A stretch of DNA of 64,000 nt from Argentina anserina (Eukaryota > Streptophyta > Magnoliopsida > Rosales > Rosaceae). The translations under genes and the position numbers were made by a program. Below, one piece after another: positions 23,927 through 35,916 of the stretch. How positions within the stretch are numbered: position 1 is the first letter of the stretch; every line of letters begins with the position of its first letter. The stretch lies in assembly GCF_933775445.1 (NCBI RefSeq), contig NC_065874.1:8141001-8205000 (forward strand). The letters are read 5' to 3'. The notes under the pieces are model-generated. The model had not been told where the DNA came from. It made no database searches and was given only the letters and a program-made list of their open reading frames with translations.

Positions 23927-26841
23927 TCATACGCTAGTTTTGTGTTCCGGCCGGTGACTAAACTCAAAATCTATGTGCACAAATGCCCGTTCGACGTCAG
24001 CAAGTTTCTCTAGCTTCTCTTGCAGTGTCTCTCCAATGTTATGTGCTCTGTTCAGAAGCATGTCTGCTGGCAAAACTATGTCCACCTCGACAAAGTAGGA
24101 GTTACCAAAAGTGTATGCTCTCACTGTGTCAATGTGCTTGATCTCCTCATGGTGGTTCCATATCAGATAGGTTAACTTGGCCAAGAACTCAGGTGGAGCT
24201 GTTCTTCCTATTAACGAACGCACGTTCTCCAGGACTGTCTTTGCCCATGTGTTAATGGTGTACAGTGCAATCTGCATCATAAAAATAAGATCAGCATTGT
24301 TAAATAAACATGATTATAACGAAATATGACAAAAATTCCAATGACGGAGAACCAAAAAATGGTTGATATTATGAAAGAACTTACCAGTATAGCACCAGTA
24401 GGATCAATCCACCATGCATACCGGTGGGCTAGGACTGCTGCTGCTAGACCAACTGAATTAGTAATGACATCAAAGAAGTGGTCTTGTGCATAGGCCCGTA
24501 CAATTTCATTGTTGAATCTACGACAATAGATCATCAGCAGGAACTTCACAACTGTGACACTGACCATGATGGCAATCATCCACTTCTCCTGTCCATCTTC
24601 CATTTCTGATCGGGTCTGCAGCCAATGAATAACACAGAAATTTAGATGGCATTGATGATGTAACTACTGAGTAAATAGATTAACACGACATGGCAGACGA
24701 ATCCAGTGAAATTCTATTTGCAACCACAGAAATCTTTACAATAGACCAAATTAGAGCCTCTAACAAGCCAGAGCATATCAGAAATGCATTCCAAATAACC
24801 AACAGAATCACATATGTAATCTAGAGATCAATTAATTAGGTCCAACTTTCAGGTTGGAGTGGTGAAAACTAATGGAACGCATACCTTTGAGACCAATTCC
24901 CGAGCAGACTCGAGCAATATTTGCAGTCCAAGAGTTGCCATAACAGATGCAAAGACAATGATACCCTGCATAAGCAAGCATAATTAGTAGAGAATCTAGA
25001 AATTTATGAACAAGCAGAAACTAGGCTGAGAAATAGTAATTCGTTATGCACAAGGTGGACAAAACTTTGCAGGTCCAACACATTGTGCTCATTGCTGCAA
25101 GCCAAAGGTACTCATTCCTAGTTCCTGAAAAAGATACTCCCAAAACTAAAAACATGTCATACTTTTAACTTGTAGTACTAAAACTGGCATCTGGGAGCCA
25201 AACTAACATATAGTCTTCGCTCAACCAATGCTATCTCTCTATTATCTCATAAATTGTTGTAGGTGGTAAGCATCCAACTATTTTCCTAATCTTTCTGGTT
25301 TAGCAAGATTAATGATGCCTTACCACAGGTTGCATGCGTTTCTTTCCAATAGGGTAATGAAACCAGTTTGGCTTTCTCATGGCATTGGCAGTGAACCACA
25401 AAATAAAGCCAGACAAGAGATCCAAGAGAGAATCCAAGGTAGAGGCAATAACTGCCAGTGATCGGCTCATGATTGAGGCATAAACTTTTGCAGCAAAGAG
25501 CACCAAATTAGTTACATTCGATATATGAACTGCCATCCTCTCACTCTTGGCTAGCTGCTTCATTTCATCCTGAAATTTATTCAAAACAAGGGAGAATTAA
25601 AAATAATGAAGAAAAAAATTAATTAAAAAAAAACAGATGAGTATAGATAGTTTGAGAGATTAAAACTCCAAGATGTTTCATGTTATGACTAATGAGTGAC
25701 AGTGACAGCATGGACACTCTTCAAGTGCAGAATAAAAATCAGTGATAATGACATTAAAACTCCATGCATTGCATTGTTCTATCAAACTCAACCCTTTACT
25801 TGTCTCTAAATCTTTCAGATTGGGACCCTGCTAAAACTCTGGCATATTCTGCCGGATGAAATTAAATTGCAACTAACTTCACTGAACTTAAAATGAAAAA
25901 TTATACATATCAATTTTATATCTTGTTTGAACTAACCTCTGTGAGACTTCCTGGCAACCAACCCTGTTCAGCCATGGTCTCCATCTCACTGTACCCTTCA
26001 AGAAGCCTCCCTTGTTGTTTGTAATACTGCTCAACTCTGTAATTCTTCCCTGAGGTTAAAACACAAAATTGTTAGACCGGTGAATCCAACCAAAATGGAG
26101 TAGGGGAAAGAGTGAAACGCTTAAAGCAAACAGAAGTGTCCTAATCCTACATATCATCTTCTTCCACTCCTAATGGACACTTTTTTTTACATGAAAAGAT
26201 GCCCCCGTATTCGGCACTGTATATGATGGAAACATTATATTGTTGAAAAGAGCAGTTCTTTCAGCAAAACTTCCACCTTTCTATGGCAGAAGTATAACAC
26301 AACAGAAACAAAGACCGCAACCTAAAGATCCCCTTCTCATCTTTAACTTATTTTCTAAGAAAGAACTACTCCAACCCTCCAAAACCCACAGAGGACCACT
26401 CTGTTTCTCACCAAAAATGAAACCTTAACAAAACTTCTTCAAGTTTTCAACAATATCGACAAGAACTAATGCAACGCAAAACAAAACAGGGCTTTCGACG
26501 ACAAACCCAAAGATCAAGTTGACAAGTTCTCAACTTTCCCACAATCCGAAAGTCATCGCATTCTTTAACTCATTATCCAAGAACCAACCACCCAAGTTTT
26601 CACAAACATCAACACCGAAATTCTCAATGTACATATACAAAGGACTCAAAAAAGACTTACTGGTAGTGCAGAAACTAAAAGGTCGACACCCTTTTTCACC
26701 TTCACCGTTGTTCTGTTCAGGGATCCGAAACTCATTAATGTCAAGCCTCCATGACCTGCTTGATGCGACGCCGTTTTCCGGCTCGAGAAGCGGTTCTCTC
26801 CGGCAGTCTTTACCGGAGTTTGAGCGCGGACTCGTCTCCAT
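23927..26841 (-). CDS. MTP10: Mn-type cation diffusion facilitator, MTP10-like (copy A)
   Basis: CDF transporters exchange divalent metal for protons across endomembranes; the plant MTP8-11 group moves manganese. I read six exons (26661-26841, 25937-26049, 25324-25569, 24885-24965, 24385-24615, 23927-24271), all with consistent phase, giving ~398 aa. The Mn-CDF signature is present twice: DSLLD in [18 protein letters not shown] and DHFFD in [13 protein letters not shown]. Membrane segments are visible in exons 3-5, and the C-terminal cytoplasmic domain contains [11 protein letters not shown] and [11 protein letters not shown]. The N-terminus (EPLLEPENG...SWRLDINEF) is cytosolic. MTP9 or MTP11 are close alternatives. 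The gene is complete, and the other two copies lie downstream in the window on the same strand. Confidence 0.92.
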
Positions 26842-29539
26842 AGTTTGGTACAATATTCACACAGAGAGTTTGGTGTTGCGTGCGAGAGTTGTGAATACGA
26901 AATATAACAAGAGCGTGAATGAGAGTTTGTTGCTTTGGTCTGGTTTTGTGGCTTTCTTGTGTGAATTGCCAACAGCAAAGGTCTAACTACCTTCCCTGTA
27001 TACGTGGAGATGACTATGAATAAAAATTCAGAGTTCGAGTACAACAAGGAAATTTAATAGGAAATTGAGAATACCAAAAAGGGTCAAGAGGGATTTGAAA
27101 TTGGAATTCACTTCGAGGGTTTCACACCTAGGTGTGTTTATGTCATTGTCATATGTGACAAACCGTGGTATTGTTCAATGTGGGTTTGCACTTTTGCTTT
27201 CGGTTGTGTATTGCTATTTTGAGCAGTGACAAACGAAGCAACGAAGCTTCGTGCATGTCGTGGTGTCGATTCGAAGTCGTAAAGACTTGGAATAAGGTTA
27301 TGGCATGGGGTGAGTATCTTCTAGGGTTTTTGGTACCACCACGGCACCACCACCCGCAAAAAAGCATTGGCAAAAGCTTCGCTTCATCTCGCGAGGAATG
27401 AAAGATATATACGTGATATGGGTGGATACGGCTATTATGGATATATATATAGGTGATGACTATTCAATTTTCATCTTTTATTAGATGAGAATCAATAAAC
27501 TATGATCGAGATGTTATAATGCAAGCAAAGGAAGCATGATCATTTTGGTAATGGTAATATATACGCGTGATGCATGTGTTTCGTGATCATATGCCGAACG
27601 TTCTTCAGTAATTGATCTACGTGCGTGAGGAGTGTGTGATTTCATAGTTGGTAATGAGCTCTTGATATCCCTCGACAGCTCGACTCGACTCATAGTTATT
27701 TACTTTGATGTTGCTCCTGCTTTCGTTATTAATCTCTTCGAAGAACTGTGGTTATCTGTGATGATATGAAAGAAAGAAAGGAATCAACTTTGAGTAGTTT
27801 TGGTGACGAAACGGCTGACATTTTAAGTGCGTAAGAATTGATTAGGATTTAGGACAACTGTAATACATATATGATCACATCATTTAGAACAAGATCTAAA
27901 AGTCTTGGCGGTACATGACATGTTGTTCGCTCCAATTTTTGTTGATGCTATTGGATCCAATATTCTCGTCGAGGTGAAAAGGTGATGTGAAGCTTGACCA
28001 CAAATGCTAATCGGGTCATGAAGCTTCGTACCACTTTGCATATTGACACCTCAAATTTATGCCTTGCATGCAACAATGAAACATATACCAATCTACATTG
28101 TATTGCATTGTTTCTTTGTCAGTACCATAATATTCGTGAAACCGAAATCTAATTTCAAGGCAATGTACCATTGATTATCAAGTCAGTACGTAAGAACTTT
28201 GTCCATAACCTTAAGTTTAACAAAGTAACAAGGTTTTATTTTACTGTTCTTGGCTTAATCTCTGACAAAATCATAAAATACCAACACGTACATATGCATG
28301 GGTGACAATGATGGTAAATACTCAAATACTTTATCGTTTGGAATTTCATAATAGACTTAATTACTATTCAGATCGGTGGGTATATAAGGTATAGACTCCA
28401 GAACTACTTTAATAAACCATTACTTGATATGATAGTGTATTATATGCGTGTTAGGCAGAATGTACCCTTTCGATTGATATCTAGAGAAAATTTAAACCAT
28501 ATATTAATGAGTACTGCTCGATATCAGAGTGGGATATAAGGAAGTTAATTAAGAATCCACAGGAAATGACAATGTTGAAGGATTTAGTGGAAAAAGTTGT
28601 GATAATCTAAGAGGATTTAGTCGTTAAGCAAATGAAACACGATTCCACTTCGGAAGGAAAGCATAACAATAGTAGACAGACTTTCCTTTCATCTTTCGAC
28701 AGATGATGGCTTGATGGCAGGCAAGACAAGCTTTATGTCACTCAGCATGCATATTTGAGTGGGCAAAGTAGGCCAATCCCTTCAAGAAAGATTGAATTAT
28801 TGAAGACTGGTCCGTTACGAGTGAGTGTCATACACTTTGCCGAGTGTCTCTGTACGTATCCACAAGCAAATTGCTAAACCTCTCGTCATGCACTGCACCC
28901 AGCAAAAGATCGATAGATTTAGCTTCTACCTTGCAAGTATAGCTTCTAGCTTGTAGGAGCAGGTTTCTGTGTGGCCACCTTGTTTGGCACTGGTATGTTG
29001 AGGGAGTATGATTCCTCTAATGCTCTTAGCTAAAGCAGTAGCACATGGAATATCGATCGATCTTGTTGACAAACACTACATCAAATCACTCAAATGAAAG
29101 TTCCCAAAGAAGTGAATGTTTTTATGGTAAGGGCATCCGAAAGAGTTCGGCTTTCTGGGGTTAAAAAAAAGCATACCATCAACTCTGACAAAAAGCCATA
29201 GTATAGTAGTAATAGCTAACATCGCACCCTGTTATTAAACGTAAGTTTAGCCTCCATTTGCTATCCACTGAAAATATTACCAACACAGAAACAAATATTT
29301 CTGGTTAGAGAAGAAAAAATTTAAATTCAAAACTACTATTCCCATTGAGAAAGACAAGTACATTACACTAGAACTTTAAAATTTGGACGTTGTACTATTA
29401 TTTAGATCATACTGCTAACTGTGCTAAGACAGAGTGATACAGAAAGTTTTTTGAATAAAAACTATCCACTTACTGAGAATAATCACAAGACAACAGATAC
29501 TCTCTTTCAGAAAAAAATGAGTATAAAATCTCAAACATA
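26842..29539. other. Intergenic; no gene seen
   Basis: The upstream region of MTP copy A is followed by about 2.2 kb of AT-rich sequence. Short frames at 26519-26986 and 27165-27401 overlap the first MTP exon antisense or have no recognisable features. I found no transposon ends or RNA gene. Confidence 0.5.
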
Positions 29540-30025
29540 TCAAATCTCGGAGCTCTTGCTCTTATCTTCTTTAGGGGGCGCAAACTGCTTGCAGAGTTTG
29601 GATCTTGCCCAAGGATCCAAAGGAACTCTTGGTGGTGGTGGTTGAGGGGCTGGTGGTTTTGATTGTCTGAGCTCATTGTCTCTGTCTATGAACTCAATAT
29701 AGGCCATTGGTGCAGCATCACCAACTCGTATACGTGTCCGAAGAACCCTTGTGTATCCACCTACTCGATCTTTGTATCGATAGGCCAGCTCTGTAAATAA
29801 CTTGTGAATTACATCATCTCCACGCACAAAAGCAGCAGCACGCCTCGCTGCACAGAGGGAACCGTCTTTTCCAAGCTGCACCATTCTATCAGCCTGACGC
29901 CGAACCTCTTTTGCTTTGGCAACAGTGGTTTCAATGCGTTCGTGCTTCACCAACTGCGAAACCATCGTCCTCAGCATAGATATGCGATGAGCCGTGGTTC
30001 GGTTCAGCTTCCTTAACTTAGTCAT
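29540..30025 (-). CDS. Ribosomal protein bL17, probably mitochondrial
   Basis: A single coding exon of 161 aa. Conserved bL17 motifs run in order: LNRTTAHRISMLRTMV, LVKHERIETTVAKAKE, LFTELAYRYKDRVGGYTRV and GDAAPMAYIEFIDR. bL17 lies near the exit tunnel of the large ribosomal subunit. The short plant form with a Pro-rich, basic tail (PPAPQPPPPR) and no obvious transit peptide corresponds to the mitochondrial-type L17 family. A 5' UTR intron spans 30049-30871, with its donor GTGAG on the minus strand. The frame runs 12 codons upstream of the chosen ATG, but these read through the UTR acceptor and are not initiated. It shares a divergent promoter with the PDCD2 gene. Confidence 0.88.
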   Translation of the reverse strand: MTKLRKLNRTTAHRISMLRTMVSQLVKHERIETTVAKAKEVRRQADRMVQLGKDGSLCAARRAAAFVRGDDVIHKLFTELAYRYKDRVGGYTRVLRTRIRVGDAAPMAYIEFIDRDNELRQSKPPAPQPPPPRVPLDPWARSKLCKQFAPPKEDKSKSSEI

Positions 30026-30871
30026 TTTCTGATGCACACAACCACAAACTGTGAGAATCAAGCTTCAGAACAATTCAACCAAAAGTGACTAATAACATCA
30101 CTACCCCTGTTTGAATCAGAACATTATTACAAAAACATCTAAGCAAATAGAATACGGACCAACAGAACAACTATCCTGGGAAACATACAATGCACATGCT
30201 CAAACTACAACTCAGATTGTTATAACAAAAGGCAGCAATTTGTCGAAAGTTCAATCATACGTAGGGATCTCCATTCAGCCATACCCCTATATCCAAAACT
30301 CCACCGTCTTAATAATTGGATAACTCACCTGATGGAAACACTCCACTTACACATCATACTACCTCCCAAAAACTCATGCAATGTCGTAACGATTAGGGAC
30401 TTCATCTAATGTATTACTCTTAAACCAAATCACTCGCAAGCCTCGACATGGCAATGTCCAAAGACATGAGAGGCACATTCCCTAGCACTCTACACCTCAC
30501 ACCCTGTCACCAACTTTGCAGTTCACAGCTCTACAATATTCTCCTATACATTTCCTCACCACAACTTTCGTCTTTAACACAATTCCACAACCAATCACAC
30601 TTCTTAAAACAGACTCAAAGTCAAGCTAAAGCCACAAAACCAAGAAATGCAACACATCACTAACCTACACAAGGAGATTCAGCACAATTCTACTCTACAA
30701 AATGCATAATCAAACCAGCTAACACACTCTAAAGTCTCAGAAACCATCAACTCAATCCAATCCAGAATCATCCTAATTCCTATATCACACATCACATGCG
30801 GCCGGAATTTGATCTAGATAAGTACACAAACCTCGAAAGATCTAATCTTTATCCAGAAAGAGACCACTCAC

Positions 30872-30990
30872 CTTGGTTTTCCGATCAACGAAGACAGCGA
30901 GATGAGACCCTTTTGCCGGCGACGAAAGTGAAGAACTTTATTGGAGATGGGAAGGGAGCTCAGCAAACTAGAGTCGCTCAGTGAGAGGTT
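30872..30990 (-). other. 5' UTR exon of the bL17 gene
   Basis: A noncoding first exon is inferred from the donor CCAAG|GTGAG (minus strand) at 30872 and the acceptor at 30049. The upstream end is estimated from the promoter elements at 31000-31020. Confidence 0.5.
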
Positions 30991-31000
30991 TTATTAGTTT

Positions 31001-31020
31001 TGGGCCCTTTTTTAGGGTTT
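31001..31020. promoter_or_regulatory. Divergent promoter: site II plus telo box
   Basis: TGGGCCC (31001-31007) and TAGGGTTT (31013-31020) lie 5 bp apart in the short gap between the bL17 gene (-) and the PDCD2 gene (+). Both elements are typical of plant genes for translation and growth, and both can act in either orientation. Confidence 0.6.
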
Positions 31021-31671
31021 TAGGAATCCCCAAAAGCGGTGTCGTTTTGGTTTAAGAAATAACACATTAAAAAACATAGCTTTAAATAGTTGACAACACC
31101 CGCCGGTCTCTCTGGTTTCTCTGTGAACTGGGCGCACTCTCCAGCTTGCCGATTTCTTCTACAGGTAAGTTCATGATTAGGGTTTAATGAGTTATTGCAT
31201 AACTGGGATTTCGTTTGTTGTTGTAATTTCATATAAACTATAAAGGTCTCACCTTTTTGCTTTGGGTTGTAATGATTTCATTTATACTTTGATGAATTTG
31301 CTTCATAGGTTTTAAATGCATAGTGTAAATTGGTGATAGTCAAGTGTATAAAGAAGTAGTCTTTGTTTAGTTCTTGGTCAGAGACAAAGATAGTGCTAAG
31401 AAAGGAGTAAGCTTTACCCATGTTATAGGTTCTCTGCATGCTTTTGGATGCTAGCTTATCTTTGGGAGTTATGTGAATTTAGATTTTTTCACGGTTTGCT
31501 TCACTAGAACTTATGATTCATGGGTGTTTATATAAAATTTGTTGAGATTTTATTGGAAGTCGTATAGAGTTATGTTTCAGCATTAATTTATTTCTGAATT
31601 TAAGGTGATTATTGGTGTTTCAGATAAGAAAACCGGCACCATTTCTGTGAGCTCTCAGTTGCTGAAGGGAA

Positions 31672-33914
31672 ATGGAGGGTAGTCTGAATGATGACGGTAC
31701 AGAAGAGCTTAAGGGTCTTCGGATCACCTCACTGGATGATGAGAGTGATGAAGAAGAACAACAAACAGAACAAACAGAACAAGAAATTGTTGTGGATAAC
31801 GATGATGAGGAGGAAGAAGAAGATGAAGAAGCAAGAGATTCTATGGTTTTAGGTTTTGTGAAAAGGCCCAAGAAAGCCAGCTCTCTTTTACGCCATTTCT
31901 TCCCTTCAAAGGCTGGTGGAGTTCCGGTATGCTACTAAAACCTTAAGTTCTTTTGTTGGGACAAAAAAAAAACCTTAAGCTCTATTTGCTTGCAAATTTA
32001 TTCCATAGTATGATATTATTTCTTTTTCTCATAGGCTTGGTTGGATCCAGAAAATTTGCCATCTGGAAAATCTTGTCTTTGTGACTTATGTGGTGAGCCT
32101 TTGCAATTTATGCTTCAGGTAATACTCAAATGTCAATAATAAGTTTTTACTTTTAATATGATTTTGTGTTTTTTGAAATGAATGCCAATTTGGCTGCGCC
32201 AATATGATTCTGTAGGTGTATGCACCAGTGGAGAAGCCATCCACATTTCATCGAACATTGTTTGTTTTTATGTGTACATCAATGGCATGTCTTCGTCGAG
32301 ATCAACATGAGCAATGGAAATGCCAACGGGACAATCCTTCTAGAAGGTATTGTTCTCCCTATTTTGTATGAAGTCTGTACCTATGGAACTTTTGTGCTTT
32401 CTGCTTCTGATTTTTCAATATATTTTAAAAGTGTGAAGGCTTTTCGCTGCCAATTACCTCGTGATAATCCTTTTTATCCAAGTGAGCCCCCAAAGAAGAA
32501 TACTGAGCCTCCGGAAGCCAGAGGTAGCATTTATATTTTACTCCATATTAATAGTTGCTTAGGTTGTGTCACACACTTTTATGTGTTTCATATGTCATAC
32601 CAATTCAGGGTTCTATTGATGATCTTTGACCTCTGGTTGTCCAGCTGCACTCTGCAATTGGTGTGGTACCTGGAAAGGGATAAAACGCTGTACTGGTTGC
32701 AGACAAACACTTTACTGCTCAGAGAAACATTGGGTAATTGAACGATTTTGGGTTTTGTTATGTTTCTCTTTCTTCTCCTGCTCCCCAAAAGAGCAACAGA
32801 TATCCCTAAAGTAGCCCAACTTATTATGTGATTTTTAGGTCAAGCATTCCCGGTCCGGTCATGAATCTGATTGTCAACGTATGAGGATAAGTTATCAGTT
32901 GGTTGAAGGTAGCTCTGCCACTGCTTTAAACCCTTTTGCTTTAGTTCAGAAAGGCAAGTACAAGTTTTCTTTTGTTTCTTCACAGTAGAAGAGCTGAATG
33001 CACTGGGGACTCCTTGTTGATATAATTGATTCAAGTTTTAGTAGTCTCCATGATAAATGACTTATCTAAGAACCTCTTTTCATTTTCAATTGCGCCCAGT
33101 TGCAAGCAAAGCTTTATGGCCTGAATACAAAATCATGCAGGAGTTTGAAAGTGATTATGACACTCATATGCCTGATGATAATGTGAATGCTAACTCTATG
33201 GTCTCTAGGAACCAGATGGACGACGGTTTGATGTCAATAGCAGATAATTTTGAGGTATGATCTACTCACTCAAAACCAATATATTGCTCGAAGATAAGTC
33301 ATTTGTAAATAACTAGAACCTTAACATTTTTGTACCCCTGGCATGATTAGGGTGATGGTGACAAAAAGAGCTGGGCTTCATTTCAAGAGCGAATAGACCT
33401 GGCCCCTGAACAAGTATTAAGGTGATTCTAGCATTGTTTCTCCTTGAGTGATCAAAACCCATACCCCAGTTAAAAGCTTATGTTTTTTTTTCTTTTTGTT
33501 CCAATATCACAGGTATTGTAGGAGTTCCGGTGCAAAACCTCTCTGGCCCCTGACTAGTGGCCGACCATCGAAGGCTAACATTCCTAAATGCCATTATTGT
33601 GACGGTCCAATGTGTTTTGAATTTCAGGTATTGGATCATGAATCTGCTATCAAACACCTTTATTATGATTTAAGCCTGGAAGAAATGTTTTTGCTGTGTG
33701 TTTTTTTCACCTTCATGAATTCCAGAAAAAATTAAAATTTTGATCTTATTTACTCTGCTGGCTTCAGATTTTGCCTCAGTTGCTATATTACTTTCATGTG
33801 AAGAACGATGCAGACTCTCTAGATTGGGCTACAATTGTTGTGTATACATGTGAAGCCTCTTGCGATGCCAGTGTGGCTTACAAAGAAGAATTTGCTTGGG
33901 TCCAAATTTCTTAG
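31672..33914 (+). CDS. PDCD2: PDCD2 family protein with MYND zinc finger
   Basis: Exons 31672-31926, 32035-32118, 32216-32346, 32432-32523, 32645-32733, 32839-32908, 33100-33254, 33351-33421, 33513-33627 and 33768-33914 join in frame to give ~402 aa. The order is an acidic N-terminus, PDCD2_N motifs (AWLDPENLPSG, CDLCGEPLQFMLQ), a MYND finger with C/H ligands (CNWCGTW..CTGCRQTLYCSEKHWVKH..C) and PDCD2_C (KCHYCDGPMCFEFQILPQLLYYF). Animal and yeast PDCD2 proteins act as dedicated chaperones for ribosomal protein uS5; the same role in plants is inferred. A 5' UTR intron spans 31165-31623. Its shared promoter with a ribosomal protein gene fits a role in ribosome supply. Exon 1 encodes a Glu/Asp-rich run (residues ~24-57). 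Confidence 0.9.
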
Positions 33915-34157
33915 CTATCAGCTCTCTAGGAGATGCTTTAGTGCCCAGATATGAGATACATACATCAACATTGTACTACTCTTTGATCACTTTTTGTTTT
34001 GATCCCAGTGATGAGATGCTAATGGATGTTGGTAGTGCTTACAATTCGCGTGGGTACAAGTCTCTTCCCCATCAGCTCTATTTTTGACGTTTTCTTACCC
34101 TATATGAGATCTACATGTAAAAGTTTGTTATTTTCAACCAAATTGTCCAAGTAGCCA

Positions 34158-35079
34158 TGCAATGCATTTGAGAGTTAATAAAAACAGTAAAACAAACACC
34201 AAGCAATTAAAAAAAGATCAGAAGTGTTAATACACTGATTGCCCTTTAGTTAGTTCATGCTTACCACAGGCTGCATCCGATGCTTGCCAATCGGGTAGCT
34301 ATACTGATTTGGTTTTCTCATTGCATGAGCTGTAAACCAAAGGATGAACCCTGACAAGAGGTCTAAGAGGGAATCCAAAGTTGAAGCTATTACTGCCAAG
34401 GATCTGCTCTCAACTGAAGCATACACTTTTGCTACAAACAGCACCAAGTTAGCCGCATTCGATGCATATATTGCTATTCTTTCACTGCTTGCAAGCTCTC
34501 TCTTCTCATCCTGAAGTTTGTGTTACTAAAGATTACTAATAAAGCTTACTTCCTAATTTTGTGTTGATAATTAACATCAGATGATACATAACTTCTACTT
34601 ATATAATGTATAGAGCTATAGAAGCAGATTGACATTTATCTAGATTCATATGTATAAATTTTAAAGGTCAACTCAAACCTCAGTTAAACTTCCAGGCCAA
34701 GAACCCAATTCAGAAAATGAGTCTAATTCATCGAAACCTTTGAGAAGTCTATTCTGCCTCTTGTAATATTCTGCAACTTTCTTTTGCCTCCCTGTGATAA
34801 AAAGGAAAGAGGATTTCATTTTATAACTTGAATGCTAAGCAAAATCACTAATTAGGCGAAAGAGAACATGAGAGCCTCACTTAGTGATTCAACATAAGAG
34901 CCTAAACCAAAACAAGAAGTCATATTGTTTCTCTCAGCTGGGAGCTTGATTCCCTCCATATTGAGCCGCCATGCAGCAAGCGAATCACTTGGCAGTGTCG
35001 ATACAGCCTCTCCTGTCACGTCCGGCGACAACAGCTCCGTCCGGTAGTCCAAAGAATCTGTTCGAAGTTCTGTTACCAT
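34158..35079 (-). pseudogene. Truncated MTP10-like copy B (exons 1-3 only)
   Basis: Exons 34881-35079, 34679-34791 and 34265-34510 match copies A and C in size, phase and sequence, and include the first Mn-CDF motif DSLLD. Exons 4-6 are absent: there is no second DxxxD motif, no later membrane segments and no C-terminal domain. Homology to the complete copy C ends at about 34158, just where exon 4 should begin. The remaining donor site could still be used or read through, giving ~190 aa, so a transcript is possible, but transport is not expected. No stops are seen in the three exons, which suggests recent origin. Confidence 0.85.
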
Positions 35080-35916
35080 TTTTCCTCAGCAGAAAGACTT
35101 GCTAGAATTAGCAATAGAGGCAAGTACCGACGTGACTCGATTTATAAACTAAAACATATAAGCAAGAATGGTCAATGACGCTGTTTTGATGCTGAAAGTT
35201 CCAATGAACCCTTAAATTAATTTTATACTGAAATGTCATCTGCGCCTATGATGCTGCGTTTTTCAGGTTTATTTCTATGGGAACCACGTAAAAATTGCTC
35301 CCTAACCACTCATGGATATCTATCTTTGGATGATGTGAACAATGAACATTTAGATGTGGGAAAAATGAATTTGAAGTCCTTTTGAATATGAGCTAAACAT
35401 TTGCTTTGAGTAGAACACTTGCATTATTAATGCATTGCGCCGAAAGTACCGATTAATAATGATTTGGTCAATGTTTATATATCCCGTGTGCAGAAAATAT
35501 GAAGTTAAGTATATGTGTAGGCTATGTAAGTCGCGACCAACTATTGATGAAGTTGGTCGAAGTTCTAATAGCTCGAAACATGATTCTTAGTAACTTCACA
35601 TATATGGAATAAGGAATTGTTTACGAATCCAGATTACAGGTATTTTACTGATCAATTGATCAAATAAGCTTGAACAAGTTTAGGTCAATAGGTTGCGAAA
35701 TAACTCAAGTAATCATGTAGATGGTCAATCAGCCCACCTTATTGATTTTCCGATGTTTAATCTCCTCTTCATATTATTGTATTCAGATAAAAGAAATGAA
35801 GCCTTATACAACCAAATCATGCCAAGTTTGAGTGACAAAGAAGAAAAAAGTAACACCAAAGAATAACCTCACAACTATAGCAAATGTTCTAGTCTTTATC
35901 CCAATTTTCTTCATCT
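35080..35916. other. Spacer between MTP copies B and C
   Basis: This holds the promoter of copy B and the 3' UTR of copy C. No other gene is seen. Confidence 0.6.

Noticed and set aside
26519..26986. 155-aa plus-strand ORF
   Set aside because: It lies antisense to MTP copy A exon 1 and its promoter; the MTP exon has clear splice phase and homology.
31620..31871. Ser-rich minus-strand ORF
   Set aside because: It is the antisense of the Glu/Asp-rich first exon of the PDCD2 gene.
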